Made by a program: the position numbers and the translations under genes
Shown here: in pieces, positions 17,609 through 24,989 of the stretch
How the letters are laid out: the number at the start of each line of letters is the position of its first letter
Numbering within the stretch: position 1 is the stretch's first letter
Notes under the pieces: generated by a model
Databases searched by the model: none
What the model was told of the DNA's origin: nothing
Seen by the model: the letters and a program-made list of their open reading frames with translations, nothing else
Source: Aquincola agrisoli
GTDB lineage: Bacteria > Pseudomonadota > Gammaproteobacteria > Burkholderiales > Burkholderiaceae_C
DNA: 64,000 bases
Assembly (NCBI RefSeq): GCF_036621135.1
Contig: NZ_JAZIBG010000008.1
Location: forward strand, 76,616-140,615
Direction: 5' to 3'

Positions 17609-18118
17609 TCACGGCGCGCCGCCCCCGTCCTTCGCTTCTTCGAGCAGCCGCTGGGATTCGTCGGTCAGCGCCTCGATCACGCGCTTGAACACGGCGTAGT
17701 CTTCGTCGCTGATGCGCGCGCGCAGCCGCTGCTGGCGGTGCTGCGAGCCGACGATGCCGCGCCGCAGCACCTCGATGCCTTCGGGGGTGGTCTTCAGCAT
17801 CTGGCGCCGCTTGTCGGCGCCGTCGGTGTGCATCGCGATCAGCCCCTTGCCGACCAGTTCGTGCGAGGCGCGGCTGACCTGGCTGTGGTCCAGCCGCGAG
17901 ACCCGCGCCACGTCGCCCGAGGTCGCCTCGCCCAGGCGGTTCAGGATCACCAGCACGCGCCACTGGCGGCTCGACAGGCCGAGCTCGCCGCTCACCGACG
18001 CCTCGACCACGCGGCCCAGCAGCTGCGACAGCGCGGACATCCTGAACGTGATCAGGTCTTCCGGATCGTGATGGCGCAGCTCGGACGCGGAGGCGATCTT
18101 CTTCGTTTTCTGTGTCAT
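17609..18118 (-). CDS. MarR-family transcriptional regulator
   Basis: 169 residues. The winged helix is clear: LGLSSRQWRVLVILNRLGEATSGDVARVSRLDHSQVSRASHEL, with the wing DGADKRRQMLKTTPEG. The dimer helices frame it. MarR proteins often sense aromatic or phenolic ligands. It is divergent from the Bug-type binding protein gene with an 80-bp intergenic region, so it probably controls that gene and the CoA-transferase/lyase genes behind it. Confidence 0.92.
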   Translation of the reverse strand: MTQKTKKIASASELRHHDPEDLITFRMSALSQLLGRVVEASVSGELGLSSRQWRVLVILNRLGEATSGDVARVSRLDHSQVSRASHELVGKGLIAMHTDGADKRRQMLKTTPEGIEVLRRGIVGSQHRQQRLRARISDEDYAVFKRVIEALTDESQRLLEEAKDGGGAP

Positions 18119-18198
18119 GGCAAAACTTGCTGTAGCACACGATTGCGCCTACCATGCTGGCGTGCCGAAGGCGGCAACCTGCAACAAGGAGACAACCG

Positions 18199-19164
18199 AT
18201 GCATTCTGCTATGCGACGTGGCCTGCTGGCCCTGGCGCTGCTTGCCGGCGCGGCGCCCGCCGTCGCCGAGCCCTTTCCGGCCAAGCCGATCACCCTGGTC
18301 GTGCCGCAGGGCCCCGGCTCCGGCAGCGACGTCACCGCGCGCCTGGTGGCCAACTACCTGGGCCCGGTGCTCGGCCAGACCGTCGTGGTCGACAACCGCG
18401 CCGGGGGCTCGGGCATCGTGGCCCACCAGGCCGTCGCGCGCGCGGCGCCGGACGGCTACACGCTGCTCTTCACGTCGACCGCGCAGTTGCTGGTCGTGCC
18501 GCTCATCAACCCCGCCGCGAAGTACACGATGGGCGACTTCACCGCCGTGGCGCCGATCCTGCGCGCGCCCTTCGCGGTGGTCGTCGCCAACGAGCCGGGT
18601 GCGCCCAAGTCGTTCAACGAGCTGCTGCAGCGCCTGCGTGCCGGCCCGCAGAGCTATGCCTCGGCCGGCATCGGCACGATGACGCACCTGGGCTCCGAAC
18701 TCTGGATGCGCAAGGCGGGCGTGTCCGCCTCGCACATCCCCTACAAGGGCAGCGGCCAGGCGCTGACCGACCTGATGGGCGGCCAGACGCTGTTCGCCAC
18801 CGATTCCCTCACCGCCGAGATGACGCACATCCGCTCGGGCAAGCTGAGGGCGCTGGCGATCGCCGACGCGCAGCGCAAGCCGTCGCTGCCCGACGTACCC
18901 ACCTTCGACGAAGCCGGCCTGCCCGGCGTGCAGGTGGCGGTCATCGGCGGCCTGTTTGCGCCCAAGGGCGTGCCGCAGGACGTGGCTGGCCGGATCGCCT
19001 CGGCGATGACCAAGGTGCTCGCGATGCCCGAGGTGCAGCAGCGCTTCGCGGCCATGGAGAGCGAGCCGCTCACGATGCCGGCGGACGAGTTCGTCAAGCT
19101 GCTCGGCAAGGAGGCGGCGGTCTGGGCGCCGCTGGTGCGCGACCTCGGCGTCAAGGTGGAGTAG
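18199..19164 (+). CDS. Bug-type periplasmic solute-binding protein (TTT family)
   Basis: About 321 residues from ATG at 18199, placed after an AAGGAG site. Signal peptide ends near AVAEPFP. Bug signatures: ITLVVPQGPGSGSDVTARLVA, VVDNRAGGSGIVAHQAV, and IPYKGSGQALTDLMGG. These tripartite tricarboxylate-transporter receptors bind carboxylates or aromatics in the periplasm. No membrane TctA/TctB genes are beside it; instead CoA-transferase and citrate-lyase-like genes follow, suggesting uptake of an organic acid to be activated as a CoA ester. Confidence 0.92.
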   Translation: MHSAMRRGLLALALLAGAAPAVAEPFPAKPITLVVPQGPGSGSDVTARLVANYLGPVLGQTVVVDNRAGGSGIVAHQAVARAAPDGYTLLFTSTAQLLVVPLINPAAKYTMGDFTAVAPILRAPFAVVVANEPGAPKSFNELLQRLRAGPQSYASAGIGTMTHLGSELWMRKAGVSASHIPYKGSGQALTDLMGGQTLFATDSLTAEMTHIRSGKLRALAIADAQRKPSLPDVPTFDEAGLPGVQVAVIGGLFAPKGVPQDVAGRIASAMTKVLAMPEVQQRFAAMESEPLTMPADEFVKLLGKEAAVWAPLVRDLGVKVE

Positions 19165-19170
19165 CGGCGG

Positions 19171-20409
19171 ATGACACACGCTGTGCCGCTCGTGGAGCCG
19201 CGCCCGGGCGCCATCGGGCCGCTCCATGGCCTGCGCGTCGTCGACCTGTCGCGGCTGGTGGCCGGGAACATGCTGAGCCTGCAGCTGGCCGACTTCGGCG
19301 CCGACGTGATCAAGGTCGAGGCCGCCGGCCGCGGCGACACCCTGCGCGCCTGGCGGGCGCAGGACGCCGATCATCCGGAAGGCTTCGATGCCTGGTGGCA
19401 GGTCTACGGCCGCAACAAGCGCAGCGTGGCGCTCGACCTGCGCGACGCCGAGGCCATGGCGTGGCTGCACCGGCTGCTGGCCACCGCGCAGGTGCTGGTC
19501 GAGAGCTTCCGGCCGGGCACGCTGGAGGCGATGGGCCTGGCACCGGCGCGCCTGCACGAGGCCCATCCCTCGCTCGTCATCGTGCGCATCTCGGGCTGGG
19601 GCCAGGACGGCCCCTACAGCGGCCTGCCGGGCTTCGGCAGCCTGATCGAGGGCTTCAGCGGCTATGCCCACAAGCACCGCGATGGCGACGGCGTACCGGG
19701 CCTGCCGAACATGGCGCTCGCCGACATGGTCACCGGTCTGACGGGCGCCTTCGCCGTGATGGCGGCGCTGCGCGCGGTGGAGGTGGGCGGCGGCGGCGGG
19801 CAGGTCATCGACCTGTCGCTGCTCGAGCCGATGGCGGCGGTGATGGGTCCGGACGTCACGCAGTACGCCGCCACCGGCGCGGCGCCGCCGGCGCACGAGA
19901 AGATCGCGTCGCCCCGCGGCGCCTACCGCTGCCGCGACGGCGGCTGGGTGTCGCTGTCCGGCTCGACGCAGACGATGGCGCGCCGTGTGTTCGAGGCCCT
20001 CGGCCACGGGGCCTTGTTCGACGATCCGCGCTTCTCGTCGAATGCCGCGCGGCTGCGCCACGACGCGGAGGTCGATCGCCTGGTGTCCGGCGCGATCGCG
20101 CAGCTCGACCTCGCCGACTGCCTGGCGCGGTTTCGCGGCCTGGGCGTCACCATCGGCCCGATCCAGTCGCCAGCGGAGATCCTGGCCGATCCGCACGTCC
20201 GCGCCCGCGGCGTCTACGTGCAGCTGCAGCCCGCCGGCGGCGGCCGGCCTGTCACGATGCACAACGTGACGCCGCGCCTGGCCGGCACGCCGGGCGCCCT
20301 GCGCCGCGCAGCGCCCGCGCTGGGCGAACACACCGCCGAGGTGCTGGCCGAGCTGGGGGCCGATGCGGCGGCGCTGGGCCGCATCGGCGCGGGCGGGGCG
20401 GCTGCATGA
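19171..20409 (+). CDS. CaiB/BaiF-family CoA-transferase
   Basis: 412 residues. Opens with LRVVDLSRLVAGNMLSLQLADFGADVIKVE, the CoA-binding start of class III transferases; the conserved YGRNKRSVALDLRD and SFRPGTLEAMGL follow. These enzymes move CoA between acyl-CoA and a free acid. It begins 6 nt after the Bug gene and its stop overlaps the start of the next gene (ATGA), so the three are one operon. The substrate is probably a dicarboxylate or hydroxy acid. Confidence 0.92.
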   Translation: MTHAVPLVEPRPGAIGPLHGLRVVDLSRLVAGNMLSLQLADFGADVIKVEAAGRGDTLRAWRAQDADHPEGFDAWWQVYGRNKRSVALDLRDAEAMAWLHRLLATAQVLVESFRPGTLEAMGLAPARLHEAHPSLVIVRISGWGQDGPYSGLPGFGSLIEGFSGYAHKHRDGDGVPGLPNMALADMVTGLTGAFAVMAALRAVEVGGGGGQVIDLSLLEPMAAVMGPDVTQYAATGAAPPAHEKIASPRGAYRCRDGGWVSLSGSTQTMARRVFEALGHGALFDDPRFSSNAARLRHDAEVDRLVSGAIAQLDLADCLARFRGLGVTIGPIQSPAEILADPHVRARGVYVQLQPAGGGRPVTMHNVTPRLAGTPGALRRAAPALGEHTAEVLAELGADAAALGRIGAGGAAA

Positions 20410-21263
20410 GGCCGCCGCCGAACGGGGCAGGGGGCCTGTCGGCGCTGCGCTCGCTGCTGTTCCTGCCGGCGACCGCCACGCACCTGCTCGCGAAGGCGGC
20501 CGGCCGCGGCGCGGACGCGCTGATCCTCGACCTGGAGGATGCGGTGCCGGCCGAGCGCAAGGCCGAGGCGCGGGTGCTCGCGGCCGAAGCGCTGGCGCAG
20601 CTGGCCGGCAGCGGCCTGCCGGTGCTGCTGCGGGTGAACGCCGGACGGGAGGCCTGGCTGCAGGACATCGCGGCCATGCCGTTGCAGGCGCTGGCCGCGG
20701 TGATGCTGCCGAAGGTGGAGCGGCCCGGGCAGGTCACGGCGCTGGCGCAGGCGCTGGATGCGGCGGGTGCCGCGGCGCTGCCCGTCGCCGCGCTGATCGA
20801 GAGCCCGCTGGGTGTGCTGGCGAGCGCCGAGATCGCGCGGCATCCGAGGCTCGCGGCCCTGGGTTTCGGTGCCGAAGACCATGCGGCGGCGCTGGGCGTG
20901 GCGCCGACGCCGCAGGCCCTGGCGTGGCCGGCGTCGCAGGTCGTCACCTGTGCGCACGCCTACGGCCTGCCCTGCTGGGGGCTGGCGGCCAGCGTGGCCG
21001 AGGTGGCCGACATGGAGGCCTTCGCCGCCACGGTGCGCCATGCACGTGCCATCGGGTTCACCGGCTCCGTGTGCATCCATCCGCGGCAGGTGCCCGTGGT
21101 GAACGAGGGCTTCTCGCCGACCGCGGACGAACTGGCCTGGGCGCGCCGTGTCGTCGAGGCCGACGCCGCCGCACGCGCGCAGGGGCAGGGCGCCCTCATC
21201 GTCGACGGCCGCATGGTCGACAAACCCATCGTCGACCGCGCGCGGCGCTGGCTGGCGCCATAG
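20406..21263 (+). CDS. HpcH/HpaI or citrate-lyase beta-like protein
   Basis: 285 residues from ATG at 20406, overlapping the CoA-transferase stop by four bases. Features: RSLLFLPATATHLLAKAA, GADALILDLEDAVP (metal-binding Asp/Glu), LLRVNAGREAWLQD, MLPKVERPGQV, ESPLGVLASAEIA, and CIHPRQVPVVNEGF. This is the CitE-like TIM-barrel group, which cleaves or condenses acyl-CoAs such as malyl- or citramalyl-CoA. Paired with the CoA-transferase it should complete catabolism of an acid taken up by the Bug protein. It converges on arsH with a 20-nt GC-rich gap. Confidence 0.9.
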   Translation: MRPPPNGAGGLSALRSLLFLPATATHLLAKAAGRGADALILDLEDAVPAERKAEARVLAAEALAQLAGSGLPVLLRVNAGREAWLQDIAAMPLQALAAVMLPKVERPGQVTALAQALDAAGAAALPVAALIESPLGVLASAEIARHPRLAALGFGAEDHAAALGVAPTPQALAWPASQVVTCAHAYGLPCWGLAASVAEVADMEAFAATVRHARAIGFTGSVCIHPRQVPVVNEGFSPTADELAWARRVVEADAAARAQGQGALIVDGRMVDKPIVDRARRWLAP

Positions 21264-21283
21264 CGGCCGGCGGCCGCGGGCCT

Positions 21284-22021
21284 TCAGAGGGCGCGCTGGT
21301 TCACGCGCGCCGACAGCGCCTCGGCCGATTCCTTGCGCTCGCTGTAGCGGTCGACAAGGTACGGGCTGGCGTCCCTCGTCAGCAGCGTGAACTTGAACAG
21401 CTCCTCCATCACGTCGACGATGCGGTTGTAGTAGGCCGAGGGCTTCATGCGCCCGTCCTCGTCGAATTCGTTGAAGGCCTTGGCGATCGACGATTGGTTG
21501 GGGATGGTCACCATCCGCATCCAGCGGCCCAGCACGCGCATCTGGTTGACGGCGTTGAACGACTGGCTGCCGCCCGAGACCTCCATCACCGCCAGCGTCT
21601 TGCCCTGCGTGGGCCGGACCGCGCCGACGCTCAGCGGGATCCAGTCGATCTGCGCCTTCATGATGCCGGTCATCGCGCCATGGCGTTCCGGCGAACACCA
21701 GACCATGCCCTCGGACCACGCGGCCAGCGTGCGCAGCTCCTGCACCTTCGGATGCGATTCCGGCGCGCCGTCGGGCAAGGGCAGGCCTGTCGGGTCGAAC
21801 ACCTCCACGTCGCCGCCCATCGCCTTCAGCAGGCGCGCCGCCTCGAAGGTGGCGAAGCGGCTGTAGGACCGCTCGCGCAGCGATCCGTAGAGCATCAGGA
21901 AGCGGGGCGGGTGGCGGGCGGGCTGGCGCACGGCCAGCTTCTCGAGGGTGGGCGCATCGAACAGCGCGGCGTCGAGGGCGGGAAACGTGTCCATGGGGCG
22001 CGGTGGTGAGGGGGCCGCCAT
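21284..22021 (-). CDS. arsH: ArsH, NADPH-dependent FMN reductase (organoarsenical oxidation)
   Basis: 245 residues from ATG at 22021, coupled to the acr3 stop two bases away (an internal ATG at 21994 is possible). The flavodoxin fold is indicated by MLYGSLRERSYSRFATFEAARLL and PERHGAMTGIMKAQIDW. ArsH proteins use NADPH/FMN and oxidise trivalent organoarsenicals such as methylarsenite. That fits with arsI in the same operon. Last gene in the operon. Confidence 0.94.
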   Translation of the reverse strand: MAAPSPPRPMDTFPALDAALFDAPTLEKLAVRQPARHPPRFLMLYGSLRERSYSRFATFEAARLLKAMGGDVEVFDPTGLPLPDGAPESHPKVQELRTLAAWSEGMVWCSPERHGAMTGIMKAQIDWIPLSVGAVRPTQGKTLAVMEVSGGSQSFNAVNQMRVLGRWMRMVTIPNQSSIAKAFNEFDEDGRMKPSAYYNRIVDVMEELFKFTLLTRDASPYLVDRYSERKESAEALSARVNQRAL

Positions 22022-22023
22022 GC

Positions 22024-23112
22024 TCAGCGCGCCTCGGCGAGCTCGCGCTCGTACCAGCCCCGCGAGCGGTTGACGAGGGCCACCACCGCCAGCATCACCG
22101 GCACCTCGATGAGCACGCCGACGACGGTCGCCAGCGCCGCGCCGGACTGGAACCCGAACAGCGCGATGGCGGTGGCCACGGCCAGCTCGAAGAAGTTGCT
22201 GGCGCCGATCAGCGCCGAGGGCCCGGCCACGCAGTGTGGCACGCGCAGCCTGCGGTTCAGCAGGTAGGCCAGGCCCGAGTTGAAGACGACCTGGATGAGG
22301 ATGGGCACCGCCAGCATGGCGATCACCAGCGGCTGCCGCAGGATGGCCTCGCCCTGGAAGGCGAACAGCAGCACCAGCGTCAGCAGCAGCGCGCCGATCG
22401 AGAACGGCCCCAGCCGGGCCACCACCGACTGGAAGTGCCCGGCCCCCTTGGCGAGCAGCGACCGCCGCCACAGCTGCGCCAGCACCACCGGCACCACGAT
22501 GTACAGGCCGACCGAGGTGAGCAGCGTGTCCCACGGCACCGTGATCGACGACAGGCCCAGGAGCAGCGCGACGATGGGGGCGAACGCCACCACCATGATG
22601 GCGTCGTTCAACGCCACCTGCGACAGGGTGAACAGCGGGTCGCCCTTGCAGAGCTGGGACCAGACGAAGACCATCGCCGTGCAGGGCGCGGCGGCCAGCA
22701 GGATGAGGCCGGCCACGTAGCTGTCGAGCTGGTCGGCCGGCAGCCAGGGCGCGAAGACGTGCCGCACGAAGATCCAGCCCAGCAGCGCCATCGAGAAGGG
22801 CTTGACCGCCCAGTTGATGAACAGCGTGACGCCGATGCCCCGGGCGTGCGAGGCCACCTGGCCGAGCGCGCCGAAGTCGACCTTCAGCAGCATCGGCACG
22901 ATCATCACCCAGATGAGCAAGCCCACCGGGAGGTTGACCTGCGCCACCTCCAGCGCGGCCACGGCCTGGAAGAACGTAGGCAGCCACTGGCCGAGGGCGA
23001 TGCCTGCGACGATGCACAGCGCCACCCAGACGGTGAGGTAGCGTTCGAAGAAGCCGATCGCCGGCGCGGTGGGTCGGGCGGCGGCGTCGGGGGCGAGTGG
23101 GGATGCGGTCAC
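22024..23112 (-). CDS. acr3: Acr3-type arsenite efflux permease
   Basis: 362 residues starting at GTG 23112, right after the arsC stop; the longer ORF is read-through. Ten hydrophobic helices. The essential cysteine is in LLAAAPCTAMVFVWSQLCKGD, the Acr3 signature. It exports arsenite using the proton gradient. Belongs to the arsC-acr3-arsH end of the operon. The overlap/coupling of stop and start codons supports equimolar translation. Confidence 0.94.
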   Translation of the reverse strand: MTASPLAPDAAARPTAPAIGFFERYLTVWVALCIVAGIALGQWLPTFFQAVAALEVAQVNLPVGLLIWVMIVPMLLKVDFGALGQVASHARGIGVTLFINWAVKPFSMALLGWIFVRHVFAPWLPADQLDSYVAGLILLAAAPCTAMVFVWSQLCKGDPLFTLSQVALNDAIMVVAFAPIVALLLGLSSITVPWDTLLTSVGLYIVVPVVLAQLWRRSLLAKGAGHFQSVVARLGPFSIGALLLTLVLLFAFQGEAILRQPLVIAMLAVPILIQVVFNSGLAYLLNRRLRVPHCVAGPSALIGASNFFELAVATAIALFGFQSGAALATVVGVLIEVPVMLAVVALVNRSRGWYERELAEAR

Positions 23113-23114
23113 GG

Positions 23115-23603
23115 TCAGGCCTTGGCGATGTCTTCGAGGGCCCGCTGCAACTCGGCGTTGCTCATCGTGCCGAGGGGCAGCTGCAGCAGCTGCAGCATCC
23201 GGTAGCCGATGGCCTGGCGGGTCAGTTCGAAGGCGGCGGCCCGCTCGGGTTCGGGGGCGTTGGACGGGTCGGCGTAGCCCCAGTGGACCTGGACCGGGCT
23301 GCCGGGCCAGTAGGGGCAGGCCTCGGCCGCCGCCGCATCGCACACGGTGATCACGGCGCGCATGGCCGGCGCGCCCGGCTGTGTGAACTCGTCCCAGCTC
23401 TTCGAACGGAAGGCGCCGGTGGCGATGCCCGCGTTGCCCAGCACCTCGAGGGCGTAGGGGTTGATGCGGCCGCTCGGGGCGCTGCCGGCGCTGAAGGCCC
23501 GGACGTCCTTGCCGAGCTTGTTCGCCCAGTGGCCGAGCATGGCTTCGCTCAACACGCTGCGCGCCGAGTTGTGGGTGCACAGGATCAGCACGTTGGTGGT
23601 CAT
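23115..23603 (-). CDS. arsC: Arsenate reductase ArsC, low-molecular-weight phosphatase type (copy 1)
   Basis: 162 residues. The P-loop is LCTHNSARS with nucleophile Cys9; later Cys in ITVCDAAAAEACPYWPG provide the redox relay used by the thioredoxin-linked family. It reduces As(V) to As(III) for export by Acr3. It lies directly downstream of a second ArsC of the same type with one base between stop and start, so two divergent paralogues are co-expressed. Confidence 0.94.
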   Translation of the reverse strand: MTTNVLILCTHNSARSVLSEAMLGHWANKLGKDVRAFSAGSAPSGRINPYALEVLGNAGIATGAFRSKSWDEFTQPGAPAMRAVITVCDAAAAEACPYWPGSPVQVHWGYADPSNAPEPERAAAFELTRQAIGYRMLQLLQLPLGTMSNAELQRALEDIAKA

Positions 23604-23604
23604 G

Positions 23605-24096
23605 TCAGCGCTTTCCGATGTCGTGGATCTGGCGGTGGATGGCCATCGCGTCGAGGCTCGCGAGCGGCAGCGCCATCATCAGGTCGAGGCGGCGCTTCAT
23701 CGTGACGGCCGCATCGTGGAAGGCCTGCTGCCTCAGCTCCTCGGGCCCTTCGACCGCGGCCGGGTCGGGCATGCCCCAATGCGCGGTCATGGGCTGGCCC
23801 GGCCAGACGGGACAGGTCTCGCCGGCCGCCTGGTCGCACACCGTGAACACGAAGTCCATCTCGGGTGCGCCGGGCGCCGCGAACTCTTCCCAGCCCTTGC
23901 TGCGCAGGCCGTCGGTCGGGATGCGGAGATGCCGCAGTTCCGCCAGCGCCATCGGGTGCACGGCCCCCTTGGGATGGCTGCCTGCCGAGAAGGCGACGAA
24001 GCGGCCGTGGCCGGCGGCGTTCAGCAGGGCCTCGGCCAGGATCGAGCGGGCCGAGTTGCCCGTGCAGATGAACAGGACGTTGTAGGGGCGGCTCAC
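23605..24096 (-). CDS. arsC: Arsenate reductase ArsC, low-molecular-weight phosphatase type (copy 2)
   Basis: 163 residues from GTG at 24096, after an AAGGA site; the longer ORF upstream is not supported. P-loop ICTGNSARS with Cys11; the relay Cys appear in FTVCDQAAGETCPVWPG. About half the residues match copy 1 by eye, mainly around the active site, so it is an old duplication rather than a recent one. Enzymatic role as for copy 1; different pH or redox partner is possible. Confidence 0.93.
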   Translation of the reverse strand: MSRPYNVLFICTGNSARSILAEALLNAAGHGRFVAFSAGSHPKGAVHPMALAELRHLRIPTDGLRSKGWEEFAAPGAPEMDFVFTVCDQAAGETCPVWPGQPMTAHWGMPDPAAVEGPEELRQQAFHDAAVTMKRRLDLMMALPLASLDAMAIHRQIHDIGKR

Positions 24097-24106
24097 GGTG
24101 CGTCCT

Positions 24107-24577
24107 TCAGCAGCAGGAGGAGGCCGGCTCGACGGGGATGCCGACGGGCTTTCCGCGGGGCGCGCAGCATGCCGCGGCCGGGGTCTGCACCGGCCGTGGC
24201 GCCTGCGAGAACACAGGGATGCTGCCGAGCGTGTGGAACTGCTCCCATGCGATGCCCTGCGGATCGGTGACCCAGTACTTGTCGCTGCGGGCATAGCAGC
24301 AGGTGGTTTCGCCCACGCGCTCGAGCGCCAGGTCCGCCGCTTCCGCGCGCGCCTTCAGCGTGGCGAGCTCCTCCTCGGTGTCGGCCTGGATGCCGAGGTG
24401 GTCCACGCCCGGCTTGCTGCCGCGCGTGGAGATCGCGAAGTTGAGCCGGGGGTCGTCGACCATCCACTTGGCGTAGTCGGCCTCGACGCGTGCCGGCGCC
24501 GCGCCGAACATCTTCGAGTAGAAGGCGATGCTGGCCTGGAGATCGTCGACGTGGACGTGCACATGGAAGCGCTTCAT
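24107..24577 (-). CDS. arsI: ArsI-type C-As lyase (vicinal oxygen chelate family)
   Basis: 156 residues from ATG at 24577 after GGAG. The fold is a vicinal-oxygen-chelate dioxygenase. The Fe ligands expected for ArsI are visible as His5, His60 and Glu112, and the arsenic-binding vicinal pair as Cys93-Cys94 (GETTCCYARSDKYW). ArsI splits methylarsenite into As(III) plus a carbon fragment. Further cysteines at the C-terminus (AAACCAPRG, ASSCC) may bind metal. Second gene of the operon; adjacent ArsH also acts on methylated arsenic. It could alternatively be a CadI-like protein, but the Cys pair favours ArsI. Confidence 0.88.
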   Translation of the reverse strand: MKRFHVHVHVDDLQASIAFYSKMFGAAPARVEADYAKWMVDDPRLNFAISTRGSKPGVDHLGIQADTEEELATLKARAEAADLALERVGETTCCYARSDKYWVTDPQGIAWEQFHTLGSIPVFSQAPRPVQTPAAACCAPRGKPVGIPVEPASSCC

Positions 24578-24603
24578 GGCTTGCTCCTGTTGCGAAGTGA
24601 GGT

Positions 24604-24930
24604 TCAGCAGCCGCAGGCTGCCGATGCGGGCTCGACGGCGCACGCGGCGCCGGCGCAGCAGTTCTCGGTGAGGTAGCCCACCACGCCGTTCATCTGGTCG
24701 TAGGCGGCCCGGTAGACCAGGTTCCGGCTGGCACGCTCGGTCGTGACCAGGCCCGCGGCTGCCAGCTCCTTCAGGTGGAAGGACAGGGTGGTGGCCGGCA
24801 CGCCCAGCCCTTCCTGCATCACACCGGGCGTCATGCCGCCCGGCCCGGTGACGACCAGGGCCCTGAACACCTTGAGCCGGACGGGATGGGCCAGTGCGGC
24901 CAGCGCGCGGATGACGTGGTCTTCGTTCAT
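24604..24930 (-). CDS. arsR: ArsR arsenite-sensing repressor (C-terminal Cys type)
   Basis: 108 residues. Winged helix with GVPATTLSFHLKELAAAGLVTTER. The As(III) site is at the C-terminus, ENCCAGAAC: Cys91, Cys92, Cys97, resembling the AfArsR-type site rather than the helix-alpha3 ELCVCDL motif of the E. coli protein. It has extra cysteines at the extreme end (ACGC). First gene of the operon; its repeat-rich operator lies just upstream at 24933-24967. Derepression by arsenite should turn on all six genes. Confidence 0.93.
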   Translation of the reverse strand: MNEDHVIRALAALAHPVRLKVFRALVVTGPGGMTPGVMQEGLGVPATTLSFHLKELAAAGLVTTERASRNLVYRAAYDQMNGVVGYLTENCCAGAACAVEPASAACGC

Positions 24931-24932
24931 GT

Positions 24933-24967
24933 TTCGACTATACGACAAAAGTCGAATAGTCGAATAG
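24933..24967. promoter_or_regulatory. ars operator: near-perfect palindrome with tandem TCGAATAG repeats
   Basis: Arms TTCGACTATACGAC and GTCGAATAGTCGAA flank an AAAA spacer (14-4-14, one mismatch). Beyond the right arm the same octamer TCGAATAG recurs (24952 and 24960), so a second half-site is present. It sits immediately upstream of arsR, the position of ArsR operators. Binding is inferred. Confidence 0.7.
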
Positions 24968-24989
24968 TCGAAGCGCCGCCGGCGCCGGT

